Below, piece by piece: positions 34,865 through 44,724 of a stretch of DNA of 64,000 nt (positions within the stretch are counted from its first letter, which is position 1; each line of letters opens with the position of its first letter). Origin of the DNA: Sphingomonas panacisoli (GTDB lineage Bacteria > Pseudomonadota > Alphaproteobacteria > Sphingomonadales > Sphingomonadaceae); contig NZ_CP042306.1 in NCBI RefSeq assembly GCF_007859635.1, positions 930,001 through 994,000 of the forward strand, in the 5' to 3' direction. The notes beneath the pieces were generated by a model. It searched no databases. It was not told the origin of the DNA and worked only from the letters and a program-made list of their open reading frames with translations. Both the position numbers and the translations under genes were made by a program.

Positions 34865-35719
34865 TTATTGAGCCTTCTCTATTTCTGGTGACAGACCCAG
34901 AGGATGCCGCGACGCGATAGCCTGCCGGACCCGCATGACATCCCGCACCAACAGATTTGGTTCTTGCAGGAACCGTGTCGGATTTACGCCAACAAAGCGT
35001 TTGAAATCGCGATTGAAGTGCGGTTGATCCGCATAGCCGCTGGTCCAGACCTCGCGCCTGTTGTCGATACCAGCCGCCAGCTCTGCCGCGACCCTGAGCA
35101 TCCGGTGTTTGTTCGCGAGCAACCTCGGCGGCAGGCCACATGCCGCAGTCGTCATCCGCTGCGCTTGCCGCATGGATACACCGAGGGTTGCCGCGAGCGC
35201 GTCGATGTCGTGGACTTCGCCGTTTGCCCAAGCACCAATCAACGCGATGCGCGGGTCCGGATCGGCAGCGCGGTTCAGAACCTTTAGCAAAACCTCCTCG
35301 ACCGCTGCTGCCAATATCCGGTCATCCGACGCGGGATCGCACTCTAGGGGATCAAGTGAAGAAGTGCCCCAGACCGCGGCCAGATCGAATACCTTTTCAA
35401 CAACATCGCCGGCTGCCATAGGCAAAAGCGTCGCCCAGCCTTCAGGAAACAGACCGGTCCCGACCACCACGGTCTCGCCCGACGTCAACAACGAAATGGC
35501 GGCGGCCGAGGGGCCAAGCGCTGCGACATTCGGAATCGGCTGGTCGACGCCGTCGCGGCAGCGCCACGCGTAGTCGCCGGCCAGCCGCCATTGCACTTGC
35601 GGCAAGAGCGCTCCGGCTATCGCTTGGTTGTTTGGCCCGGACGCCCGAAATACGTAAATCCAATCGACTAACTGGGCGAGCGGTGGACTGACTGGCCACC
35701 ATGTCATCGCTACACTCAC
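34865..35719 (-). CDS. AraC-family transcriptional regulator
   Basis: 284 residues. The N-terminal two thirds is a cupin-like sensor (PLAQLVDWIYVFRASG, LLTSGETVVVGTGLFPEGWA). The C-terminal AraC/XylS domain has two helix-turn-helix units (IDALAATLGVSMRQAQRMTT, then SGYADQPHFNRDFKRFVGVNPTRF). I chose the GTG at 35719, because GGGAGG lies five bases before it; the frame could start further up. It is divergent from the membrane gene at 35963, a likely target along with the hydrolase genes. Confidence 0.9.
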   Translation of the reverse strand: MSVAMTWWPVSPPLAQLVDWIYVFRASGPNNQAIAGALLPQVQWRLAGDYAWRCRDGVDQPIPNVAALGPSAAAISLLTSGETVVVGTGLFPEGWATLLPMAAGDVVEKVFDLAAVWGTSSLDPLECDPASDDRILAAAVEEVLLKVLNRAADPDPRIALIGAWANGEVHDIDALAATLGVSMRQAQRMTTAACGLPPRLLANKHRMLRVAAELAAGIDNRREVWTSGYADQPHFNRDFKRFVGVNPTRFLQEPNLLVRDVMRVRQAIASRHPLGLSPEIEKAQ

Positions 35720-35802
35720 GCATACCTCCCACAGCCGATAGCGCGGTAAAGATATTCGCCACGGCAAAGCAAGTGGAGGATTGGCAGCCTACCGGTCGAG
35801 CA

Positions 35803-35850
35803 CCTTTGCCCCACTTTCGGTCGTTCGATGACGATCCGGCAATCTCCGAA
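35803..35850 (+). repeat. 57-bp dispersed repeat, degenerate copy 3
   Basis: TTGCCCCACTTTCGGTCGTTC, then about 20 bases and CCGAAATCAATCGG. The second block is decayed. Confidence 0.4.
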
Positions 35851-35962
35851 ATCAATCGGAAATCGTTCGTATTTGCTGGCGTTCGCGACGAGTGCTCCCT
35901 CGCCGATAGACACCGTCAGGCTGTTGATGATAGCGATCGCAATAGATGGCTTGGGGGAAAGC

Positions 35963-36778
35963 ATGCCGTACCGTCGCGCTTGGCTGTTTATCGTTGCGCT
36001 GATTGCAGCAACCTTATTCGCCTTTTGGCGCAGCTATTTCGGGATATTTGCGCGCGCGCCTTCTGGTTTTCATATTCATGGGCTCACGGCTTCGCTGTGG
36101 ATGCTTCTCCTTCTGGCGCAAAGTTGGACTGTAGATCGACGCCAGTTCGGCGCGCATCGTATCGTAGGGAAGGCCACTTTTGTCGCCATCCCATTGTTCG
36201 GCGCTGGTGCGATGGGCGTCATTTATTCGATGGCCGCCAGCACGGTCGGTGGCGACCCGTTCTACGCGTTGTGGGGCGCTCGTCTCGGCTTCCTAGATCT
36301 GCTCGCCTTTGGCGCGGTATTGTATGCGGCAGGCATGGCACTTCGGCACCGTCGTAACGTGCGCCTGCACGCTGGTTACATGCTATCGACCGCTCTGCCG
36401 CTGGTAAGTCCCGTATTAGGTAGAGTGATCAATCAGACTGTGCCCGGCCTGACCATACGTGGACCGCAAGACTTTCCGTTGTTTGGGCCAGGAGTGCAGC
36501 TGGCCAACCTTATCGCCGCCGGCTTCGCGTTATGGTTATGGCGCACCAATCAATCGGCGGGTCGTCCTTGGGCCGTCGCGCTCGGAGTAGTGGTTGTTCA
36601 GATTGTCAGCTTTGAGACGCTGGCGACCGGTAGCGCCTGGGGCAGACTGTTTGTGGCGATTGGCTCGCTACCACTTACCGTCTTCTTGGCATTCGGGCTC
36701 ATCGCGGGCGCAACGACAGTGCTCATAGGTTGGAACGTCCACGCGGGGCGAAGAGTAGCACAGCCGGCGACGGCTTGA
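35963..36778 (+). CDS. multi-helix membrane protein, DUF2306-like
   Basis: 271 residues with seven hydrophobic helices. Helix starts carry His residues as in heme- or quinone-linked families: GFHIHGLTASLWMLLLLAQS, AHRIVGKATFVAIPLFGAG, VRLHAGYMLSTALPLVSP. The gene at 51696 encodes a relative with the same H-x-H, W-x-x-L-x-x-x-Q and HR/G layout. Function unknown. The ATG at 35963 has GGGGGAAA five bases before it; an open extension to 35828 overlaps a repeat copy and is unlikely. Confidence 0.8.
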   Translation: MPYRRAWLFIVALIAATLFAFWRSYFGIFARAPSGFHIHGLTASLWMLLLLAQSWTVDRRQFGAHRIVGKATFVAIPLFGAGAMGVIYSMAASTVGGDPFYALWGARLGFLDLLAFGAVLYAAGMALRHRRNVRLHAGYMLSTALPLVSPVLGRVINQTVPGLTIRGPQDFPLFGPGVQLANLIAAGFALWLWRTNQSAGRPWAVALGVVVVQIVSFETLATGSAWGRLFVAIGSLPLTVFLAFGLIAGATTVLIGWNVHAGRRVAQPATA

Positions 36779-36839
36779 GCCGAGGTCTCGCGTTTATGCC
36801 GATGGGTAGCTTGTTGAGCGACCTATTAGCCAGTCCGAA

Positions 36840-36901
36840 ATGCGCCCCAATTACGGACGCTCGAAAACGTACGAGCTCGCCCCGAAAGCGGTCGTCATTT
36901 T
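36840..36901 (+). repeat. 57-bp dispersed repeat, copy 4
   Basis: TGCGCCCCAATTACGGACGC, TC, 22 bases, then AAAGCGGTCGTCATT. It lies in the 257-base gap between convergent genes, which otherwise holds nothing recognised. Confidence 0.55.
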
Positions 36902-37035
36902 GGAACCTCAGCGAGCCAGCTAGCGCTGGACCGCTGATTTGTTCACCGGGAGCCAGCGAACTCAAAATCAAAAATGTCAGCTAGTCTGCAGTCTTTGACT
37001 TTTCTGATCGAATCGAGCCGCTTCCCTAAGCGCCG

Positions 37036-37665
37036 TCAACCGCCCGACAGCGTCGCCGCCATCGCGCGCAAGTCCCAGCGGATTTGTAACGGGACATTAT
37101 CCCTAAGCCGCCATGCGCCAACGTGCACGTGCGGGCTACGCGCCATGCCATTGTTGCCGTCAAGGGCGATGACTTGTCCCGCGATAACTCGATCACCCTT
37201 TTTTACACGGAAATCGGTGAGATGCGCTAGGACGATCACAACGCCGTCGGCGGTCAGAATTTGAACCATCGCTGCAGGCGGCTTTCCCATGGTACCCGGA
37301 ACGTTGCTGGTCGACTTTCCAAGTAAACCTACGACCTTACCACTCACCGGCGCGAGCACTTCCGCTCGCCAACCGTACCAGTCTTCATTAGTCCTTCCAT
37401 CAGTACGATAAAGCTTGGTAAACCCATTTATCCCGTCGACGCCTCCGCCGATCATGCAGTCGGTCCCAAGCGCGTCGCCCGCATACTCCAGTTGTCCGAA
37501 CCAATGGTCCATGCACATGAAGGGCTGTCGAAAGATCGGCCCTAAGGAAACCTGGTCGATCGCGCCGGTGACGGGGGCGGCTTTGGGCGGTAAAATAATC
37601 GGTTTTTCGGGTAGGGCCGGAGAAGGTGCAACCACTTGGGCGAGCAACAATAGAGGCATGAACAT
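37036..37665 (-). CDS. M23 (LytM-like) peptidase family protein
   Basis: 209 residues with a short hydrophobic leader (MFMPLLLLAQVVA) and no coiled coil. The M23 region runs from WRAEVLAPVSGKVVGLLGKS through VVIVLAHLTDFRVKKGDRV to the final SPHVHVGAW, which supplies the HxH zinc pair; a first His and Asp are expected near DHWFGQLEYAGDALGTDC. It may cleave cell-wall peptides, or be an inactive scaffold if the first site has drifted. GAGGA lies six bases before the ATG. Neighbours are unrelated. Confidence 0.85.
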   Translation of the reverse strand: MFMPLLLLAQVVAPSPALPEKPIILPPKAAPVTGAIDQVSLGPIFRQPFMCMDHWFGQLEYAGDALGTDCMIGGGVDGINGFTKLYRTDGRTNEDWYGWRAEVLAPVSGKVVGLLGKSTSNVPGTMGKPPAAMVQILTADGVVIVLAHLTDFRVKKGDRVIAGQVIALDGNNGMARSPHVHVGAWRLRDNVPLQIRWDLRAMAATLSGG

Positions 37666-37848
37666 AAATAATCCTCGGAGTCAGATGAACAACTTACCGC
37701 TGTGCTAGAGGGGTTGGCAGACTAGAAGGAGTGTCTCGCGGACCTGCCCCAACTTATCTGTGTCTGAGCCTCAAGACGTCGAACACGACTTTTCAGAGCC
37801 CGCCACCACCACATCTGGGCGACGGTGAGGTCCAAGCCAGCATCGTCT

Positions 37849-38160
37849 CTATAAGATTGGCCGCAGAAGACCCGCGGCTAAACCGACGAGGGTCAGTAAA
37901 ATGATGATAAACAACGCAAATAGCACTCGCTTATGTCGTTTGCGCAGATCGACGTCATAGGCGACCACATCGAGCCAGTAGCGACCGGCCTCTTCGCGAA
38001 TGATGCCCTCGCGTTGCCATCGTGCAAAAACCCGACGTTGGATGTGCCGATTGAGTTGAATAGAAATTGCGCGTTCCGGTCGCACGGCATCTCGACTGAA
38101 AAACTCGTGCTGAATATCGCGCCGCGCCTTTGCAATTGCTGCGGCCGCTGCCGTGGCCAT
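37849..38160 (-). CDS. C-tail-anchored small protein, function unknown
   Basis: 103 residues. A helical basic N-terminal part (AAAAIAKARRDIQHEFFSRD), a winged-helix-like middle (IQRRVFARWQREGIIREEAG, RYWLDVVAYD), and one C-terminal membrane helix (VLFALFIIILLTLVGLAAGLL). The middle could fold as a small DNA-binding wing, with the tail anchoring it at the membrane. AGGAGAGGA precedes the ATG. No family recognised. Confidence 0.7.
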   Translation of the reverse strand: MATAAAAAIAKARRDIQHEFFSRDAVRPERAISIQLNRHIQRRVFARWQREGIIREEAGRYWLDVVAYDVDLRKRHKRVLFALFIIILLTLVGLAAGLLRPIL

Positions 38161-38433
38161 GATCTAGGTCCTCTCCTTTGAAACGCTGTTTAGGGCTCCT
38201 AAGCAGCCGCAGATAGCAGCTCGGTGCTGTAGCGGATGCGTAAATGGAGGAGCTGCAAACGAGCGACTTTTACGCTAGGTAGAGTAGTATGATCAATCTA
38301 TCCTGCCTTGCGCGATCTTGCGCGTTTGTCGGCACGGGACGCTCGGTCATTTGATCCTGCGGCAGTGCGGATGTCCTACAAAACGCGCAAGATTCAACAA
38401 GGATGTTGCGCATCAGGACGATATGCTGGGCGC

Positions 38434-39837
38434 ATGAAAACCGTCTCCCACGCGACTCTAGTCATTGCTGCTTTGGCTCTCGCGCTTCCGTGCTCGCCCG
38501 TCCACGCGCAGACGTTGCCGCGCCGCGCCGCGCTCGGCGCGAAACTCGGCCCTGCAACAGGCGGGGTCGCGATTCTCGAGGTGCTGCCGGGCGCAACCGC
38601 GCAGCAACTCGGCATCACTTCGGGCGACATAATCGTATCGATAGATGGCCAGCCAACTGACAATCCGCTCGCAGTGGTGCGCGCGATGGAGCCGCTGCGC
38701 GGCGGCGATCCCATCCGCATCGACTATCGGCGCGGCGACGCCAATCGAACCGCGAATGGCAAGGCTGCGTCTCGTCCGCTTGAAAGTTACCCCAACGCGA
38801 CGGTTAAATACGGCGCCTATGCCTTTAAAGGCGGCGCCATCCGCGACATCCTGGTCATGCCCGCCGGGCGGCCCGATGCACCGGTCGTGTTCTTTTTGCA
38901 GGGCTATACCTGCGCAAGCATCGAGGCGGGTGATCCGTTCGGCCTGTACGGCGGACTGGCAAAGGGGTTCGCCGACGCTGGCATCGGATTTTACCGGGTC
39001 GAGAAGCCCGGCATGGGCGACAGTCGGGGTGGGGTGCGTTGTGAAGACATCGATTATGCAACCGAACTCGACGCGTATCGCACGGCGTACCATCATCTCG
39101 TCCAGGACCTCGGCGTCTCGCCCGATCGCATTTTCCTGTACGGCCATTCGCTAGGTGGCCTCCAGGCGCCAATGCTCGCGGCGGAAAATCCGCCCCGCGG
39201 GGTCGCCGTGTATGGCACCGTACTGAAAGACTGGGCCGCCTATTCGGACGATCTAGCGGTATTCCAGAACTTCCTGATCAATGGCGCCGATCCGGTGGAC
39301 GAGGAAGCGAAATACGCTAAGCGAGCCGTAATTCTACGTCACTTCTACCTCGATCGCTGGTCCCCCGAGCGGATAGTGGCGGCCGATCCCGCCGCGGCGC
39401 AGGCACTGAGAGAGATGGTCGGGTGGGACGGCGGCAACCATGCGTTCGGCCGAAGCTATGTCTTTGCGCAGGACCTGCCCGGTCTGCCGCTGATCAAGGC
39501 ATGGCGCGACGCGAAGAGCAACGTGCTGTCGCTTTATGGGGCCAGCGATGAGGTTGCGCTTTTCGACACCGACCAACGGATGATCGCCGAAGTCGTCAAC
39601 TGGTATCGACCTGGAACGGCGCGGTTCATGTCGGTTCCCGATACAATGCATGCGATGGATCTGGTCGGCGATCGCGACGCGTTTCGCCGGCGCAACATGT
39701 CAGCCGGCGGGCTGAAGTTCGGTATGTTCAATCCGAAGGTGTTGGAGCCGATCGTCGCTTGGATCCGCGACAGCATGGCAAGTCCGCCGGTACGAACCCG
39801 AAGCTTCACCACGCCGGGCGAACGACCGACGCCTTGA
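38434..39837 (+). CDS. secreted PDZ-alpha/beta hydrolase fusion
   Basis: 467 residues. A signal peptide (ATLVIAALALALPCSPVHAQ) is followed by a PDZ domain (residues 27-105: GVAILEVLPGATAQQLGITS, GDIIVSIDGQPTDNP) and an alpha/beta hydrolase of the dipeptidyl-peptidase type (VVFFLQGYTCAS, GFYRVEKPGMGDS, the elbow LYGHSLGGLQAPML with the nucleophile Ser, Asp in YGASDEVALFD, His in DTMHAMDL). PDZ modules normally recognise peptide C-termini, so the fusion suggests a peptide substrate. The start is the ATG at 38434; the frame is open upstream but not signal-like. Confidence 0.9.
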   Translation: MKTVSHATLVIAALALALPCSPVHAQTLPRRAALGAKLGPATGGVAILEVLPGATAQQLGITSGDIIVSIDGQPTDNPLAVVRAMEPLRGGDPIRIDYRRGDANRTANGKAASRPLESYPNATVKYGAYAFKGGAIRDILVMPAGRPDAPVVFFLQGYTCASIEAGDPFGLYGGLAKGFADAGIGFYRVEKPGMGDSRGGVRCEDIDYATELDAYRTAYHHLVQDLGVSPDRIFLYGHSLGGLQAPMLAAENPPRGVAVYGTVLKDWAAYSDDLAVFQNFLINGADPVDEEAKYAKRAVILRHFYLDRWSPERIVAADPAAAQALREMVGWDGGNHAFGRSYVFAQDLPGLPLIKAWRDAKSNVLSLYGASDEVALFDTDQRMIAEVVNWYRPGTARFMSVPDTMHAMDLVGDRDAFRRRNMSAGGLKFGMFNPKVLEPIVAWIRDSMASPPVRTRSFTTPGERPTP

Positions 39838-39846
39838 TTGCGGGTT

Positions 39847-40698
39847 TTAGCAAGGACGCTTGCGAGGACGTTCGATCGCGGTTGGCGCACAGCCATATTC
39901 GCGACGAAAGGCATGGGTGAATGCGCTCAACTCGGCATAACCCGCGTCGAGGGCTATTTCGGTAATCGCCAAGTTGGTAACGCGCAGACGCTGCGCTGCC
40001 CGTTCGAGCCGCAGCGTGCGGTGGTAGCGGGCCGGCGGCGCGCCATAGGCGGCGGCAAAATAACGCGTCAGGTGAAATCCGGACAGACCGGCCGAGCGCG
40101 CCAACTCGTCAAGCGGTACCACCCGGTCGATATTCCCGTGGAGAAGCGCCCGCGCGACTTCGAGCCGATGATAGATTTCTTGACGCGTCGAAGCTTTCTT
40201 CACGTCCAACGCGCCGATCGAACGTCCCGCACTGGACAGTACGTCCCCTAGCGACGCGCTTACCTGCGCCATCATCGTGGCTGGTAGCTGTGCATCGCCT
40301 CGCCCTCGATGCAAGCGTGCGGCATAGTCCGCGATCAGGCGGCCGAGCGAGTTAGAGTCGGTCGATTGCAGAATCGCGCGCGGCAAGACCAGATTCGGAT
40401 CGAATCCATCATTGCCGCTCGACGGCAGATAGATGCACAAGCCCAGCGTCTGTTGATTTCGCCGCACGGTTGCGCGTGACGGCGGGCCGCGATCGACAAG
40501 CAGCATCTGGCCGGGCCGCACGACGTAAGGGCGGCCGTCGATCTCGTGAATTTCTTCGCCTTCGATGACCACCTTGATCGAGGGTGATAGCGACTGGACC
40601 GCGCTCTCGCCCGGCGGCAGTGCAGACACCACGAACTTGCCGGATGACGGACCAGCCGATCCGGCGCCATGGCGTCGCATCTGGACCATTTCGATCAC
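39847..40698 (-). CDS. AraC-family regulator with an AraC-type effector domain
   Basis: 283 residues. The N-terminal half is a cupin-like sensor (SLSPSIKVVIEGEEIHEIDG, RPYVVRPGQMLLVDRGPP). The C-terminal half is the two-part AraC DNA-binding domain (PLDELARSAGLSGFHLTRYF and ITEIALDAGYAELSAFTHAF), with the closing FRREYGCAPTA. Starts at a GTG (40698), ATG 40689 or ATG 40680 cannot be told apart. It stands between the PDZ hydrolase and the second M13 gene and diverges from the latter, a likely target. Confidence 0.9.
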   Translation of the reverse strand: MIEMVQMRRHGAGSAGPSSGKFVVSALPPGESAVQSLSPSIKVVIEGEEIHEIDGRPYVVRPGQMLLVDRGPPSRATVRRNQQTLGLCIYLPSSGNDGFDPNLVLPRAILQSTDSNSLGRLIADYAARLHRGRGDAQLPATMMAQVSASLGDVLSSAGRSIGALDVKKASTRQEIYHRLEVARALLHGNIDRVVPLDELARSAGLSGFHLTRYFAAAYGAPPARYHRTLRLERAAQRLRVTNLAITEIALDAGYAELSAFTHAFRREYGCAPTAIERPRKRPC

Positions 40699-40883
40699 GG
40701 CGCGCCGATCCTTCGCCGTCGCCGGAAAGCGCTTTGTACCTCAGATACGCACACAGGTCGAGCCCAATCGTTGGAAACCACAGTCAATTTCGTTCCCTGT
40801 CTGGCGAAACGCGCAAAATCTCACAAGTCGGAATCCTCAAAGCCGCTTAGGCCGACGCCGATACACGCTTGGGAGTTCTTCGA

Positions 40884-42917
40884 ATGAAATCCGTCACACT
40901 GGTCCGCCTATCCTTAGGAGCGGCCGCTCTCGCGCTCACACTTCCTACAATCGGGCAGTCGACCAAACCAAAATACGGGGCGTTCGGGGTTGATCTGACG
41001 TCCGAAGACAAAAGTGTCCGACCGGGCGACGACTTCTGGAGCTATGCGAACGGCGCTTGGGCGAAGCGGACGGAAATTCCCGCTGACAAGGGTGCGGTGG
41101 GCTACGGGAACCAAATTGCCGACGATGCTGAGGTCAACGTCCATAGCCTCCTAGTCGATATGGCCGCGAACCCTGCGGCGTACGGAGCGGCAGGCAAACA
41201 GATCGGCGATTTTTTCGCGAGCTGGATGGATGAGGCTGCGATCGAAGCGAAGGGAACTGCTCCGCTTCAGCCCTATCTCGCGCGGATCGCGGCCGTGAAT
41301 GATTTGACCGGGTTGCAGACGTTGTTTGCGACGACCGGCTACGCCTCGCCGGTCTCGATCGGGTCGATACCCAACCTCGCCGACCCGACGCATTACACGG
41401 CGATCGTAGGCCAAGGCGGCCTGGGCATGACACGCGACATGTATCTGCTCGAGGGCGAAAAATATGACGGGCTCCGTGCAGCATACAAAGCCTATATCGT
41501 GAAGATCCTGGGGCTCGCGGGCATTCCCAATGCCGGCGCCAAGGCGGCTGCGATTTTTGCGCTCGAGACCGCGATGGCCAAGGAGCAATGGTCGCCTGAG
41601 CGCAGCCGCGACCTCGCCAAATTGAATGACCCCGAAACGCTTGCAGGTCTCAAGGCTAAGGCACCCGATTTCGACTGGGCGCTGCTGCTCAGGACGTCCG
41701 GGTTCGACAAGACGCCGACAGTGCTGATGGCGAACAATACCGCGCTGACCGCAATGGGCAGAATCATGACCGCAACCCCGCTCCAAACTTGGAAGGACTA
41801 TTTGGCATTCCACTTTATTGGAGATCGAGCAGTCCTGCTGCCCAAGGCGTTCGACGACGCCCAATTCGACTTTTATTCTCGGACGCTCGGCGGTGTCCAA
41901 GAAAAACCCGAACGGTGGAAAAGAGGCGTGCAGCTAGTGAATGCAGCGCTCGGCGAAGCGGTTGGACGGATCTATGCTGAGAAGTATTTCCCGGCGTCCA
42001 GCAAAGCAAAAATGACCGAGTTGGTTGAGAATTTGCGTGCTGCCTACGCAGATAAAATTGGCGCGTCCGCCTGGATGGATGACGGGACGAAGAAAGCGGC
42101 ACTCGCCAAGCTGGCAGCGTTCGAGCCGCGAATTGGCTATCCCAGTAATTATATCGATTACAGTTCTCTCCGGGTCGATCGCAACGACCTGCTCGGCACC
42201 GCGCTGCGATCGGCCGATTTTCAACATCGGCTAGCCTTATCGCGCTATACAAGGCCAGTCGATCGGACGCTTTGGGGCATGACGCCGCAAACGGTGAATG
42301 CCTATTACAGCGCGCTTGCTAATCAGCTTACATTTCCGGCGGCTATCCTGCAGCCGCCCTACTTCGACCCGAACGCTGATGCTGCCGTCAATTACGGTGG
42401 GATTGGGGCGATCATTGGTCACGAGATGGGGCACGGGTTTGACGACCAAGGCAGTCGGTTCGGCCCGACCGGCAAGTTCGAGAACTGGTGGAGCGATGCG
42501 TCCAAAGCGGCGTACGTCGCGCACACTTCTGCACTCGCTGCGCAATACGACCAGTACGAGCCCGTCCCCGGTACCAAGATCAACGGCAAGCTGACGCTCG
42601 GCGAGAATATCGGCGACTTGAGCGGCATGGAGACGGCCTATAGGGCATATCAGCGATACCAAGCAAAACATGGCAAGGCGAAGGTGATTGATGGGCTAAC
42701 TGGCGATCAGCGGTTCTTCCTCGCCTATGCCCAAGCGTGGCAGATCAAGGTGCGGGACGATCTGCAGCGCCAAAAGCTGCTCGGCGACGTCCATTCGCCC
42801 GGCCAGTATCGCGTCAACGGCGTCGTCCGTAATTTCGACCCTTGGTATAAAGCGTTCAACATCCAGCCGGGCGACAAATTGTATCTCGCGCCAGCGGACC
42901 GGGTGCATATCTGGTGA
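40884..42917 (+). CDS. M13 family zinc metallopeptidase, second copy
   Basis: 677 residues with a signal peptide (LVRLSLGAAALALTLPTIGQ). The M13 marks are GDDFWSYANGAWAKRTEIPA, the zinc site IGHEMGHGFDDQG (His513, His517, Glu514), GENIGDLSGM and the ending PADRVHIW. GGGAG lies nine bases before the ATG at 40884. It is a clear paralogue of the gene at 31671. The stop overlaps a possible start of the S41-like gene, so the two proteins are probably made together. Confidence 0.95.
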   Translation: MKSVTLVRLSLGAAALALTLPTIGQSTKPKYGAFGVDLTSEDKSVRPGDDFWSYANGAWAKRTEIPADKGAVGYGNQIADDAEVNVHSLLVDMAANPAAYGAAGKQIGDFFASWMDEAAIEAKGTAPLQPYLARIAAVNDLTGLQTLFATTGYASPVSIGSIPNLADPTHYTAIVGQGGLGMTRDMYLLEGEKYDGLRAAYKAYIVKILGLAGIPNAGAKAAAIFALETAMAKEQWSPERSRDLAKLNDPETLAGLKAKAPDFDWALLLRTSGFDKTPTVLMANNTALTAMGRIMTATPLQTWKDYLAFHFIGDRAVLLPKAFDDAQFDFYSRTLGGVQEKPERWKRGVQLVNAALGEAVGRIYAEKYFPASSKAKMTELVENLRAAYADKIGASAWMDDGTKKAALAKLAAFEPRIGYPSNYIDYSSLRVDRNDLLGTALRSADFQHRLALSRYTRPVDRTLWGMTPQTVNAYYSALANQLTFPAAILQPPYFDPNADAAVNYGGIGAIIGHEMGHGFDDQGSRFGPTGKFENWWSDASKAAYVAHTSALAAQYDQYEPVPGTKINGKLTLGENIGDLSGMETAYRAYQRYQAKHGKAKVIDGLTGDQRFFLAYAQAWQIKVRDDLQRQKLLGDVHSPGQYRVNGVVRNFDPWYKAFNIQPGDKLYLAPADRVHIW

Positions 42918-42946
42918 TCTTGCGGAGTTGGGCAAAGGACAGGCGG

Positions 42947-44563
42947 GTGGCGATCCGGTCGGCAGCGGCGCTGCTTTGCTCAATGTTGCTGCCCGCCACG
43001 CCCTCCTTGTGCGCCGCAGCTGTGACGCAACCGCGGGGGGGCTCGGGTCCTGTGGGGCAATGGGAAGGAGAGGCACTGCCGAAAACGGGCCCCCCTGTCT
43101 TTCTACTGCTGCACGTCGATAACGGAGCGACCGGTCCGACCGCCAAATTGTTCGTGCTCGGCCAAACGATTGATCTCGGAAAGGTGGCGACGACGGGCGG
43201 CCGCCTTTCGGCCGTGACGGAATCGCTCAAGATCGCCGCGACGGTGCGAGGCAGGCGATTGGTCGGCAAACTGGTCGAGGGATCGAATATCCTGTCGTTC
43301 GCGCTCGACCGTATCCCAAATTACCCCAAGCCCGGAGATCGCCTCGAGGCTTGGGCGCAGGATCTTGAGGCGCTCGCGACCCGGCTGCCCAAGGCGGACC
43401 ACAGTTTCACGCCGGCGACTCGCCTGGCTTTCACGGAGGCGGTCGCAGCGATCAAGCACGACCTCCCGCTGCTGAGCGACCAGCAGGTGATGGCACGTAT
43501 GGCATCGGCGATGGCGCTCGCGCGTAACGCGCATACGCGTCTGTATCTCGTCCGGGTGCGCACCCAAGTGCGGATGTTACCGATCAAAGTGTGGTGGTTC
43601 AGCGACGGGCTGCGCATCGTTCGCACCGCCCCGGCATATGCCTCGCTGCTCGGGTGCCGCGTCACCGATATCGAAGGTGTCGACGTGCGCCATGCGCGCG
43701 ACATCGTCGCGCCCGCTTATGCCGGCAACGCCGGGTGGGTGGACTATATGTCGACCTACACGTTGGGCAGCGCCGAACTGTTGTCGGGATACGGCATCAC
43801 CGCCAGCCCAGACCGCGCGGTGTTCGGGCTCGCTGACTGCGCAGCGCCGCCGCGCGCCACACTGCCCGCGATGCCGCCGGCCAAAACCAATAGCGCGGTT
43901 GAGGCGTGGTGGGATCTCGCGCCGGGAATGGCCGTGGCCGGTTGGCCACAAGTTCTGGGGACCGCGACACCGCCGCTTTATCTGCGCCATCCCGACAAAA
44001 ACTATTGGCAAGAATATCTGTCCGACAGCGCCACGCTCTATGTCCAGTACAACCGTGCCGCGGAAATCCCCGACCAAAGCGTCGCTGCCTTCACTAAAAG
44101 CGTGATGGCGATGTTTGACGCGCACCCTGTGAAGCGCTTTGTGCTCGACCTGCGCCTCAATACCGGCGGCAATCAGGATATCGCCAAGGGCCTGATGGAG
44201 ACATTGGCGAAGCGAACGCAAGGCATGGCGCGGTTCGTCATCACCAGCCGCGCGACCTTCTCCGCCGGGATCAGCCACGCGGCCTATTGGCGGCAGTTCC
44301 CCGATGTGAAGATCGTCGGCGAACTGGTCGGGGACAGCATGGATTTCTGGTCGGAAGGCGGCAATCTGTTGCTGCCCAACTCCGGCTTGGCCGCCCATTT
44401 CGCCAACGTCCCGCACAGTTTTTCGACTGCGCCATGCCCGCCCGTCAATTATTGCGAAGAAGGTAGCGCGCCCAGCCTACGACCAGATGTGCCGACGTTC
44501 CTTTCTTGGCAGCAATATATCGAGAAACGTGATCCATCGCTTGAAGCGATCGTGGGCCGGTAA
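42947..44563 (+). CDS. secreted S41-like serine peptidase
   Basis: 538 residues. I chose the GTG at 42947: AAGGA stands seven bases before it, and it yields a compact signal peptide (AIRSAAALLCSMLLPATPSL). A GTG at 42914 overlapping the previous stop is the alternative. There is no PDZ domain; the catalytic part shows FVLDLRLNTGGNQDIAKGL, the Ser elbow SRATFSAGISHA and the KIVGELVGDSMDFWSEGG segment, as in the interphotoreceptor-retinol-binding/C-terminal-processing class. Operon with the M13 gene suggests stepwise peptide degradation. Confidence 0.88.
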   Translation: MAIRSAAALLCSMLLPATPSLCAAAVTQPRGGSGPVGQWEGEALPKTGPPVFLLLHVDNGATGPTAKLFVLGQTIDLGKVATTGGRLSAVTESLKIAATVRGRRLVGKLVEGSNILSFALDRIPNYPKPGDRLEAWAQDLEALATRLPKADHSFTPATRLAFTEAVAAIKHDLPLLSDQQVMARMASAMALARNAHTRLYLVRVRTQVRMLPIKVWWFSDGLRIVRTAPAYASLLGCRVTDIEGVDVRHARDIVAPAYAGNAGWVDYMSTYTLGSAELLSGYGITASPDRAVFGLADCAAPPRATLPAMPPAKTNSAVEAWWDLAPGMAVAGWPQVLGTATPPLYLRHPDKNYWQEYLSDSATLYVQYNRAAEIPDQSVAAFTKSVMAMFDAHPVKRFVLDLRLNTGGNQDIAKGLMETLAKRTQGMARFVITSRATFSAGISHAAYWRQFPDVKIVGELVGDSMDFWSEGGNLLLPNSGLAAHFANVPHSFSTAPCPPVNYCEEGSAPSLRPDVPTFLSWQQYIEKRDPSLEAIVGR

Positions 44564-44617
44564 GCGCCCTAATATCGGTCGAAACAGCTCGGTGCGCAAA
44601 CCCTCAAAAGCGGCCAT
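44563..44617 (+). repeat. 57-bp dispersed repeat, copy 5
   Basis: AAGCGCCCTAATATCGGTCG, 24 bases, then AAAGCGGCCATTGG. It begins right at the stop of the S41-like gene. Confidence 0.6.
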
Positions 44618-44724
44618 TGGTATCGACGCCGCCGCAGCGCCGGCGGCAATACGTCTCAGTTATAGATGCGTTGCTTGACATGACACGGTCCATACCGCGC
44701 AATGCTAGCCTCTAGGGGTTTGGA

